Below, in pieces: positions 57,165 through 64,000 of a stretch of 64,000 nucleotides of DNA. Source of the stretch: Streptobacillus notomytis. Lineage in GTDB: Bacteria; Fusobacteriota; Fusobacteriia; Fusobacteriales; Leptotrichiaceae. The notes beneath the pieces are model-generated. The model was given only the letters and a program-made list of their open reading frames with translations. It was not told where the DNA came from and did not search any database. The DNA is taken from positions 1-64,000 of the forward strand of contig LJRV01000165.1 of the NCBI GenBank assembly GCA_001612575.1, in the 5' to 3' direction. Position numbers and translations under genes: made by a program. Position 1 is the stretch's first letter, and each line of letters opens with the position of its first letter.

Positions 57165-57866
57165 TTATATTACTCTTTCTAGTTTTACTATTTCTAGAGA
57201 AGAATTTTCGTTATTTTTATTTTCAAATTTATCAATAAATGTATATTCTGTTATAATTTTATCATCATATTTATAAGGTCTTATTCCATGAATAGTTACT
57301 GTTGATTTAATATTAAATTTAATTTTTTCATTAATATTTTCACCTAAAGATATAGTTTTATAAGCATATTCACCTATTTTATAATTTCCTTTTATTTCTA
57401 CTTCACTATGTTTTCCTTTTCCTTTTAAAGTATAATTGATTTCTAGTTTTATATCATTTATATATGTATTGTTTTGGTCTATAATATATCCTTTAGGTGT
57501 GTATAAACCTAATTTTAATTTGATACCTGAATGGTTTCCGATTATTACCTTTTCTATATCCAATGAAACTTCAGTTATTATTGTATCTTTTGAAAGTGAA
57601 CAGTTTACACATAAAAGTGGGTATTCTTCATACGATAATTTATATATACCTTTTCTATTACCTTCAAAGTTGTTCCATGGGTCTACGATATCAAAATTAT
57701 TTTCTTCATCATTAAATCCAACTATTAAAACTGCGTGTGATTCTAAATCTAATTTATAATTATCTTCTTTATTTTTGCATGGATAACTCGCTGCTGAATG
57801 TAATCTTATTAAAACCGGCTTACCATCGATTATAGATTGTTTGACACTTTCTATTGATCTTGACAA
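57165..57866 (-). CDS. C-terminal part of a C39/papain-like cysteine peptidase
   Basis: The 233-residue frame begins ESVKQSIIDGKPVLIRL and contains ESHAVLIVGFNDEENNFDIV followed by DPW. This is the His and Asn/Asp half of a C39- or papain-like peptidase active site. The N-terminal half with the catalytic Cys is missing. The rest is a beta-rich, Ig-like region. The frame is closed upstream by TGA at 57872-57870, and its nominal TTG start has no ribosome site. It overlaps the end of the short peptide gene in another frame, so a deletion or frameshift has probably joined the two. Likely non-functional as a protease. Confidence 0.6.
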   Translation of the reverse strand: MSRSIESVKQSIIDGKPVLIRLHSAASYPCKNKEDNYKLDLESHAVLIVGFNDEENNFDIVDPWNNFEGNRKGIYKLSYEEYPLLCVNCSLSKDTIITEVSLDIEKVIIGNHSGIKLKLGLYTPKGYIIDQNNTYINDIKLEINYTLKGKGKHSEVEIKGNYKIGEYAYKTISLGENINEKIKFNIKSTVTIHGIRPYKYDDKIITEYTFIDKFENKNNENSSLEIVKLERVI

Positions 57867-57946
57867 GGTTCATAGCTTATAACAGGAGCTAATCCTGTTA
57901 CTTTCTTAATATTTACTTTACCATAAGTTTCTTTTTTTTTAATCAT
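57851..57946 (-). CDS. 31-residue peptide opening the second peptide locus
   Basis: This short gene has a strong AGGAGGAA site before ATG. The product begins MIKKKETYGKVNIKKVTGLA and ends with a Cys-containing PVISYEPCQDQ. The K-V-N-I-K-K-V block matches the peptide at 12.6 kb (K-I-N-V-K-K-V), and both genes have the same 30-bp element upstream. It is either a second precursor peptide of that family, or the N-terminus of the adjoining peptidase left after a deletion (the Cys could then be catalytic). The first reading fits the shared block; the second fits the overlap with the peptidase remnant. Confidence 0.5.
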   Translation of the reverse strand: MIKKKETYGKVNIKKVTGLAPVISYEPCQDQ

Positions 57947-58019
57947 AATATTCCTCCTAATTTTTTTGTTATTTTATAAGTAATAACATATAATCTGTTC
58001 TACATATTTTTTATACATA

Positions 58020-58050
58020 AATCAATAAACTTGAGATATAAGTTTTAAAT
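58020..58050 (-). promoter_or_regulatory. Shared 30-bp element before the second peptide gene
   Basis: Positions 58021-58050 match 12761-12790 at 23 of 30 bases, including the full TCAATAAAC core and an ATATAA block. On the minus strand the core gives a TTGATT -35-like hexamer (58025-58020). A clear -10 is not visible. The rest of 57960-58140 is AT-rich with no gene. Confidence 0.5.
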
Positions 58051-58143
58051 GATTTCATATATTAAATATATTTATATGCGAATTATAGTTGAAATTTAGT
58101 TTAAATAATTAATGTAGTATATTTCTATATAATTTATGTATAT

Positions 58144-58172
58144 TTGCTCCTTTTTTTGATATTTGATATAAT
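58144..58172 (+). promoter_or_regulatory. Promoter of the cls operon
   Basis: TTGCTC (58144-58149), 17 bp, TATAAT (58167-58172); AAGGAGGAGG is the ribosome site of the next gene. Confidence 0.7.
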
Positions 58173-58192
58173 AGGTAAAAAAGGAGGAGGAT

Positions 58193-59746
58193 ATGTCTAA
58201 AATAAAAGAAAAAAGTAAAAAAGGGATATTAAATTTAGTTTTTAGTAGAACTTTAATAGTAACATTTTTACTGTTAATACAGGTAATTCTAGCTTTAGCA
58301 TCAATAATTTGGCTAGGAAATAATATGTATTTGCTAATAGGTGGAAGTAGATTAACTAGTTTTGCTATGATACTTTATTTAATAAATAACAGACAAAATC
58401 CTAATGTAAAATTAGTTTGGATAATATTAATACTACTTATTCCTTTTTTTGGAATTTGCCTATACTGGTTTATTAAATTTGATTTTGGAAGTAAAATGAT
58501 GAAAAATAGGATAATATATATACAAAATCAAACTAAAAATATATTAATTCAAAAACAGGAAATAATTAATAATATTAAGGATAATAAGCTATTTGAACTT
58601 AGAAATATAGCTAGATATATTAAAAAAACAGGGGGATATAATATATATCAAGATAGTGAAATTAAATACTATTCTTTAGGAGAATATATGTTTCTTGATA
58701 TGCTAAAAGCTTTAAAAAATGCTAAAAAATTCATATTTTTAGAATATTTCATAATAGAAGAGGGTAAAATGTGGTATTCCATACTTGAAATACTTAAACA
58801 AAAAGTATTAGAGGGAGTAGAAGTTAGAGTTATGTATGATGGAACTTGTGAATATTCAACATTAGATAGAGATTATCCTAAAGAATTAATGGAATATGGT
58901 ATTAAAGCACAGGCATTTTCACCAGTAAAACCTTTCATATCAACCCACTACAATAATAGAAATCATAGAAAAATCATGGTTATAGATGGAGAGATAGCAT
59001 TTACAGGTGGAATTAATTTGGCAGATGAATATATTAATGAAATCTCTAAATTTGGTCATTGGAAAGATACAGGTATAAGAATAATAGGAGATGCTGTAAA
59101 ACCGTTAACTTTAATGTTTATGCAATCTTGGAATATTTTTGATTATAGCAGTGATGAATATATTAAATATTTAGATACAACACATAATATTAAAAATGAT
59201 GGTTATGTAATAGCATATGGAGATGAACCATTTGATAATGAACTTCTAGGACAAAATATATATATAGATATATTAAACAATGCTAAAGAATATGTATATA
59301 TTATGACACCATATTTAATTATAGATAATGAAATGAATGCAGCTATAAAACTTGTAGCTAGTAAGGGTGTAGATGTTAGAATAATTTTGCCACATATTCC
59401 AGATAAGGAAATGCCTTTTGCTCTAGCACATAGTCATTATTCTGAGCTTATAGATGCTGGTGTTAAAATATATGAGTACAGTTTAGGATTTATGCATGCT
59501 AAAATGTTTATTTCAGATGATATTAAAGCAGTGGTTGGAACTATTAATTTAGATTATAGAAGTCTTTATCATCATTTTGAAAATGCAGTATATATGTATA
59601 ATATTGATGCAATTAAAGATATTAAAAATGATTTTATTGAAACTTTTAAAAAATCAAAAATATTTACAAATAGGGATTTAAAAAATGATAAATTACAAAG
59701 AAAATTAATAGGTAAATTAATGAAAATATTTGCCCCATTAATATAG
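58193..59746 (+). CDS. cls: Cardiolipin synthase (phospholipase D family)
   Basis: Cls joins two phosphatidylglycerols to cardiolipin in the inner membrane. The 517-residue protein has two N-terminal membrane segments (about 17-40 and 75-95). Two HKD motifs follow: HYNNRNHRKIMVIDGEIAFTGG-type (H-x-K-x4-D near 265; first arm NHRKIMVIDG) and HAKMFISDD with GTINLDYRS. Both active-site halves are complete. uppP follows after 34 bp. Confidence 0.95.
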   Translation: MSKIKEKSKKGILNLVFSRTLIVTFLLLIQVILALASIIWLGNNMYLLIGGSRLTSFAMILYLINNRQNPNVKLVWIILILLIPFFGICLYWFIKFDFGSKMMKNRIIYIQNQTKNILIQKQEIINNIKDNKLFELRNIARYIKKTGGYNIYQDSEIKYYSLGEYMFLDMLKALKNAKKFIFLEYFIIEEGKMWYSILEILKQKVLEGVEVRVMYDGTCEYSTLDRDYPKELMEYGIKAQAFSPVKPFISTHYNNRNHRKIMVIDGEIAFTGGINLADEYINEISKFGHWKDTGIRIIGDAVKPLTLMFMQSWNIFDYSSDEYIKYLDTTHNIKNDGYVIAYGDEPFDNELLGQNIYIDILNNAKEYVYIMTPYLIIDNEMNAAIKLVASKGVDVRIILPHIPDKEMPFALAHSHYSELIDAGVKIYEYSLGFMHAKMFISDDIKAVVGTINLDYRSLYHHFENAVYMYNIDAIKDIKNDFIETFKKSKIFTNRDLKNDKLQRKLIGKLMKIFAPLI

Positions 59747-59780
59747 GCAAATTATTTAATTATAAAACAAGGAGGTAAAA

Positions 59781-60587
59781 ATGTTGTTAGACATTTTAAA
59801 GGTATTTATACTATCTCTTATTGAATCTTTTACAGAATTTATTCCTGTGAGTTCAACAGGACATATGATACTTGCAGATAAATATATTAATTTATCGAGT
59901 AATAAGGAATTTGTTACAGCGTTTCAGGTAATAATTCAATTAGGGGCTATACTTGCTGTAGTAGTAATATTTTTTAAAAAACTTTACCCTTTCATATATA
60001 AAGGGGAGAAAAGGAAAGAGCTTTTAAATCTTTGGAGTAAAATAGTAATAGCAGTATTACCAGCAGTAGTTTTAGGTTTAATATTTGATGAATATATTGA
60101 AAAACATTTTTTTAATGTAAATGTAGTTGCAATTATGCTTTTAATTTATGGTTTTTTCCTTGTAATTATAGAAAGCATAAAAAGAAAAGCAAAGATAAAT
60201 GATATTTCAAATCTTAGCTACATTGCAGCACTGATTATCGGGCTATTTCAATGCCTTGCTATGATACCTGGAACTTCACGTTCAGCAGCCACAATAATAG
60301 GGGCAATGCTTTTAGGACTAAATCGGGTTATAGCTACAGAATTTTCATTTTTCTTAGCCATACCAACTATGCTTGGAGCTACTATCTTAAAGTTAATTAA
60401 AATAGGGTCATTTTTAAGTATATATGAACTATTTTTAATATTTTTAGGATTAATATTTACTTTCATTATGTCTTTAATGATAATAAATTCATTTTTAAAA
60501 TATATAAAAAAACATGACTTTAAAGTTTTTGGGTATTATAGGGTAGCTATAGCTTTAATCATAATTTTAGATATATATGTGTGGTAG
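59781..60587 (+). CDS. uppP: Undecaprenyl-diphosphatase
   Basis: UppP (BacA) recycles the lipid carrier for peptidoglycan by removing a phosphate from undecaprenyl diphosphate. The 268-residue polytopic protein has the family's two active-site motifs: SFTEFIPVSSTGHMIL and MIPGTSRSAATIIGAMLLG. About eight membrane segments are visible. An AAGGAGG site precedes it. It supplies carrier for the MraY/MurG steps encoded 33 kb away. Confidence 0.97.
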   Translation: MLLDILKVFILSLIESFTEFIPVSSTGHMILADKYINLSSNKEFVTAFQVIIQLGAILAVVVIFFKKLYPFIYKGEKRKELLNLWSKIVIAVLPAVVLGLIFDEYIEKHFFNVNVVAIMLLIYGFFLVIIESIKRKAKINDISNLSYIAALIIGLFQCLAMIPGTSRSAATIIGAMLLGLNRVIATEFSFFLAIPTMLGATILKLIKIGSFLSIYELFLIFLGLIFTFIMSLMIINSFLKYIKKHDFKVFGYYRVAIALIIILDIYVW

Positions 60588-60590
60588 AAA

Positions 60591-61964
60591 ATGAAAATAA
60601 TATCAAATTATGAGATAAATGAAAATAAGTGGAAAGAATTTATTTACGTATTCTTTAAAAATGTTGATGATGAAGTTATCATAGAAGTAAAAGATTTAGG
60701 TGATAGTATATACATTAAATCAAAAAATCATGATAATATGGTAGAATATTCTATTTTAAAAATGATAGATAATCAAATAGATGTAATGCTTAAAGCCTCA
60801 CTTTTAAAGCTATATAACATTAATGTTCCTTGGGGATCTTTAGTGGGTGTAAGACCTACTAAGCTTGTAAGGAAATTACTTGAAAGTAATAACTTTGATA
60901 GAGTATTAAAGATATTACAAGAAATATATTTTGTAAGTCATGAAAAAGCCACTTTATTAATAGAAGTAGTAAAAAACTCTATAGATTTTTTAGATGATAA
61001 AACTATAGGAATATATATAGGGTTGGCATTTTGTCCTACTAAATGCACTTATTGTTCTTTTCCTGCATATTTAAAAAAAGGCAAATATGAAAAAAGATAT
61101 GATGAATATTTTTTAACATTACTTAGAGAAATTAAGGAAATAGGGACTTTATGCAGGGAACTTAATTTAAAGATAAATAGCATATATGTAGGTGGAGGAA
61201 CGCCTAGTTATCTTAGCTATAATGATCTAGATAGATTGTTAAACACTATTAATGAATATATAGAAAAGGGGAATTTAAAAGAATATACCTTTGAGGCTGG
61301 AAGAATAGATACTATTGATAAAGTGAAATTATCCATGCTTAAAGAATATGGTGTGACTAGAATAAGTATTAATCCTCAATCTTTTAAAGAATCTACTTTA
61401 AAACTAGTTAATAGATATCATAATTTAGATAAATTAAATGAAGTATATATGGAAGCAAAGAGATTAAAGTTAGATATTAATATGGATTTCATAATAGGTT
61501 TACCTCTTGAAGATACAGAAGATGTATTAAACAGTTTAGAAAAATTTAAGGAATATGATCCAGAAAATGTAACTTTTCATTATCTAGCAATGAAAAAAGC
61601 ATCTACTCTAACTAAGAATAAGTACTTTAAAGAAGATATGCTAAATCATGATTTAATAAGTAATAAGATAGCTGAAATTATGATGGAAAAAGAATATATC
61701 CCTTACTATATGTACAGACAAAAGAGTTCTAGTATTTCAGGAGAAAATATGGGATATTGTAAATCAGGTAAACAGTTAATATATAATATAGAGATGATAG
61801 AGGAATTTAAAAGTATAATATCTATAGGTGCAGGAGCTATAACCAAATTAATAAAAAAAGATGAGATAAAAAGACTTATTAATCCCAAAGATCCTTTAAT
61901 GTGGATAGATGAATTTGAAGATAGATTAAATGAAAAGAAAAAAGAAATAAGGGAGTCAATATGA
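60591..61964 (+). CDS. HemN/HemZ-like radical SAM coproporphyrinogen oxidase-family protein
   Basis: The 457-residue protein has an N-terminal domain of about 140 residues. The radical SAM core begins GIYIGLAFCPTKCTYCSF, whose C-x3-C-x2-C binds the 4Fe-4S cluster. It is followed by IYVGGGTPSYLS, EAGRIDTI, RISINPQSF and MDFIIGLPLE. The arrangement is that of HemZ-type proteins in anaerobes, which are proposed coproporphyrinogen dehydrogenases. No other heme genes are here, so the real substrate is uncertain. It overlaps the next gene by 4 bp. Confidence 0.88.
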   Translation: MKIISNYEINENKWKEFIYVFFKNVDDEVIIEVKDLGDSIYIKSKNHDNMVEYSILKMIDNQIDVMLKASLLKLYNINVPWGSLVGVRPTKLVRKLLESNNFDRVLKILQEIYFVSHEKATLLIEVVKNSIDFLDDKTIGIYIGLAFCPTKCTYCSFPAYLKKGKYEKRYDEYFLTLLREIKEIGTLCRELNLKINSIYVGGGTPSYLSYNDLDRLLNTINEYIEKGNLKEYTFEAGRIDTIDKVKLSMLKEYGVTRISINPQSFKESTLKLVNRYHNLDKLNEVYMEAKRLKLDINMDFIIGLPLEDTEDVLNSLEKFKEYDPENVTFHYLAMKKASTLTKNKYFKEDMLNHDLISNKIAEIMMEKEYIPYYMYRQKSSSISGENMGYCKSGKQLIYNIEMIEEFKSIISIGAGAITKLIKKDEIKRLINPKDPLMWIDEFEDRLNEKKKEIRESI

Positions 61965-62491
61965 AAAAATTAAAATATATTCTAACAATATTAATAGTAC
62001 TTTTCCTATTTACTATTATAAAAAATATAATAGGAATAGATAATGATTTTAATAACCCAAAGGTAGAAATTAATGAGGAAATAACTTTTCAAAATGAAAA
62101 TGAAAAAGAAAAAAAATTAGACATTAATACTGTAGATTTTGAAGAAATGGTTAATGCAGGGATTTCTAGTAAAATAGGGTATAGTATAATTGAATATAGG
62201 GGATTTGTTGGATATATTGACAATTTAGAAAATCTTACTAGAATAAAGGGGATTAATAAAAATACTTTAGATAAGTTAAAAAAAATTGTATATATAGATG
62301 AAATGAATAAAAAGGAATATATGAAACATAATATTAACTATTTAGATGATACAGGATTATTTTTATTAGGTTTTTCAAAAAAGGAAATTGATGTAATAAA
62401 TAAGATTAGAGATGTTAAGGAGATTAAATCTGAACTTGATTTAAAAGGTAAGGTAAATATTGACATTATTAATAAATACATAGTATTTTAG
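61961..62491 (+). CDS. Membrane-anchored helix-hairpin-helix protein
   Basis: The 176-residue protein has one N-terminal membrane segment (KKLKYILTILIVLFLFTIIK) and then an acidic linker. A ComEA-like helix-hairpin-helix region follows: KKLDINTVDFEEMVNAGI, and IDNLENLTRIKGINKNTLDK with the I-K-G-I-N hairpin, near 55-110. ComEA binds incoming DNA in natural transformation, but this protein is more divergent. It could serve in DNA uptake or just be a HhH-fold protein; no other competence gene is nearby. It overlaps the radical SAM gene by 4 bp. Confidence 0.65.
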   Translation: MKKLKYILTILIVLFLFTIIKNIIGIDNDFNNPKVEINEEITFQNENEKEKKLDINTVDFEEMVNAGISSKIGYSIIEYRGFVGYIDNLENLTRIKGINKNTLDKLKKIVYIDEMNKKEYMKHNINYLDDTGLFLLGFSKKEIDVINKIRDVKEIKSELDLKGKVNIDIINKYIVF

Positions 62492-62500
62492 GAGGGAGTT

Positions 62501-62968
62501 ATGAATAACAAAGACAGAGAAAATATTTTTGCTCTATTATCTGGACTTAAAATGTCAGAAATTAATAATAATATAGTGCAGAAAGAATTTTGTGCAACGC
62601 TATTATACAAATATCAACAAGAAAATATTAATATATATGAATTTGTTGATAAAGGAGAAATAGAAGATAGCATTAATGAGGGTTTAAATCTTTTTGTTAA
62701 GAGAAAAAGAAAATATTTTATTAAAAAAACACTTTTTAATATTTTAACAGGAATGGCAGCAGGACTTTTTGCCTACCTATACCTAAGATTAACAGTAGGA
62801 AGATCATTAATGGTATTTTTAGGAGCATTTTTAATAGATACATTTATTAAACTTAAAGTTAGCAAAATAGTATTTGTTAATGAAACAAGAAGAGAATATA
62901 TTAGATATGTAGATTCTAATTTAGTGTATATTAGAGAAAGTGAGGATGATAGCAAATTATGGATATAA
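62501..62968 (+). CDS. Small membrane protein of unknown function
   Basis: I do not recognise this 155-residue protein. A charged N-terminal helical part (1-80) is followed by two hydrophobic segments (about 82-97, NILTGMAAGLFAYLYL, and 104-115) and a charged end. It lies between the HhH protein (9 bp) and an alpha/beta hydrolase that it overlaps by 10 bp. Confidence 0.65.
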   Translation: MNNKDRENIFALLSGLKMSEINNNIVQKEFCATLLYKYQQENINIYEFVDKGEIEDSINEGLNLFVKRKRKYFIKKTLFNILTGMAAGLFAYLYLRLTVGRSLMVFLGAFLIDTFIKLKVSKIVFVNETRREYIRYVDSNLVYIRESEDDSKLWI

Positions 62969-63948
62969 AAAGACCTAAAGTAGAGGGATATAAGCCTGGT
63001 AATCTTTCTCCTAATGTTAAATTTACAAAGGAGTTAAAGATTAAAGAGGGAGAAAAAAGAAAAGTTAAAGAAATTGCTACAACACTTGAAAAAATGAGAT
63101 CTGAAATGTGGTTTCCTAATATAGACATTACAACAGAACATATTAAAAATGAAATACAAAAAGTAGAGGGCATTAGAGTAGTAAAATATTCAAAAGTTAA
63201 GGAAGATAAGGAAAAATTAATAATATTCTTTCATGGTGGAGCATATTATGGAGGTTCTACAGATACCGTACAGAATACTTGTAGATATATGGTAGAACAA
63301 ACAGGAGCTACTGTAGTTTCTGTTGATTATTCACTAGCTCCAGAATTTCCATATCCTACTTCTATAAACGAGGGTTATACTATACTTAAGTATTTTGAAA
63401 ATAGATATGAAAGCATTTATTTAAGTGGAGATAGTGCTGGTGGGGGACTTGCATGTTCTGTTTGTATTAAAGATATAGAAGAGGAAAGTAAAATAACAGA
63501 TGGGCTAATAATGTATTATCCAGTTTTACTTATAGATTTAAATGATAATTGCAGAGAAGATTTTATATGGAGTATAAAAGAATATGATATAGATGAAACA
63601 AGCCCTGATGCAGGACTTATGAAATCTGAAGCAAGTGGTTTAAAATATGCTATGCCATATATTAAGGATATGTATATAAAAACAGATGAAGTTAAAGAAA
63701 ATTACTATATTTCTCAAATTAATGCACCAGATGATTTACTTAAAAAGTTTCCTAAAACATTAATTTTTACAGCAGAATATGACTATTTAAGATTAGAAGC
63801 AGAATATTTTCATAAAAGGCTTAAAGAAAATGGTGTAAGATCAATAGGGATAAGATATGCAGGTGAAGTTCATGCCTTTATAGATAAAATAGGATATAAC
63901 GATAACGTTATAGACAGCGTAGATGAAATAAGGGAGTTTATTAAATGA
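62959..63948 (+). CDS. Alpha/beta hydrolase of the HSL (esterase/lipase) family
   Basis: The 329-residue protein carries the oxyanion-hole motif FFHGGAYYGGS, the nucleophile elbow GDSAGGGLAC with Ser, an acid in FTAEYDYLRLE and the catalytic His in GEVHAFID. This is the hormone-sensitive-lipase branch that acts on short-chain esters. There is no signal peptide, so it is cytoplasmic. It overlaps the preceding gene by 10 bp and the next by 4 bp. Confidence 0.9.
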   Translation: MDIKRPKVEGYKPGNLSPNVKFTKELKIKEGEKRKVKEIATTLEKMRSEMWFPNIDITTEHIKNEIQKVEGIRVVKYSKVKEDKEKLIIFFHGGAYYGGSTDTVQNTCRYMVEQTGATVVSVDYSLAPEFPYPTSINEGYTILKYFENRYESIYLSGDSAGGGLACSVCIKDIEEESKITDGLIMYYPVLLIDLNDNCREDFIWSIKEYDIDETSPDAGLMKSEASGLKYAMPYIKDMYIKTDEVKENYYISQINAPDDLLKKFPKTLIFTAEYDYLRLEAEYFHKRLKENGVRSIGIRYAGEVHAFIDKIGYNDNVIDSVDEIREFIK

Positions 63949-64000
63949 TAAAAGAAATAATTGGATTAGAAATATCATCTCCTCTAACTTTATATAATGA
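63945..64000 (+). CDS. 5' end of the next gene (partial)
   Basis: An ATG overlaps the hydrolase stop by 4 bp (ATGA), and the frame is open to the window edge, beginning MIKEIIGLEISSPLTLYN. The product cannot be identified from 18 residues. Confidence 0.5.
   Translation, partial: MIKEIIGLEISSPLTLYN

Overview
The window is a very AT-rich, gene-dense stretch of chromosome from an anaerobic Gram-negative bacterium of the Fusobacteriota, most likely the family Leptotrichiaceae (Streptobacillus/Sneathia-like). Reasons: a Gram-negative envelope (autotransporter-type beta-barrel proteins, an autotransporter N-terminal remnant) combined with Gram-positive-like genes (whiA, yaaA-recF, large PurL, ABC-F), and codon use heavily biased to A/T. 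The genus is an inference; no rRNA or other species marker is present.

Layout. 1-3.1 kb: the end of an outer-membrane protein and a secreted sialidase with a C-terminal barrel. 3.2-6.7 kb: mutS and type 2 IPP isomerase. 6.7-8.4 kb (minus): a YwqK/MORN-type secreted protein and a DUF2185 protein. 8.4-13.6 kb (minus): an accessory island next to rpsI, consisting of a 34-residue peptide, a YcaO enzyme, an MFS exporter, an HExxH metalloprotease and a DUF2087 protein. It is followed by the scar of a tandem duplication: a decayed rpsI 3' end, a duplicated terminator and promoter, and an MFS copy with a large internal deletion. 13.7-15.7 kb (minus): rpsI, rplM, gapA. 15.8-16.5 kb: a consensus promoter and a dead outer-membrane protein gene. 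16.6-28.6 kb (plus): whiA, serS, a GH25 lysozyme, an ABC-F protein, then murF-mraY-murD-ftsW-murG and pcp. 28.7-29.4 kb: an autotransporter/Fic chimera of two gene remnants. 29.6-39.5 kb: fba, a tandem EIIB-domain protein, ROK kinase, two small secreted proteins, pyrG, yaaA, recF, a DUF721/zinc protein and a short mfd. 39.6-51.0 kb: a purine operon, purL-purE-(membrane protein)-purC-purF-purM-purN-purH-purD. 51.1-53.9 kb: secreted type I pullulanase behind a LacI/CcpA-type operator. 53.9-57.9 kb (minus): a second peptide locus with a short peptide, a C39/papain-like peptidase remnant, a PQQ-type beta-propeller protein interrupted by one TGA, and an ABC transporter. 58.2-64 kb: cardiolipin synthase, uppP, a HemN/HemZ-like radical SAM protein, an HhH protein and an alpha/beta hydrolase.

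How it fits together. The housekeeping part covers envelope synthesis, DNA repair and de novo purine synthesis. The sialidase and pullulanase suggest feeding on host glycans and glycogen. The most interesting part is the pair of peptide loci (8.4-12.8 kb and 53.9-58.05 kb). They encode unrelated enzymes, but each starts with a tiny gene whose product shares a K-[IV]-N-[VI]-K-K-V block, and each is preceded by the same roughly 30-bp promoter-proximal element. I infer two co-regulated ribosomal-peptide (RiPP-like) systems. The YcaO locus looks intact apart from missing ordinary start codons, and the propeller/ABC locus is decaying. Separately, PurF has glycine where the catalytic N-terminal cysteine should be.
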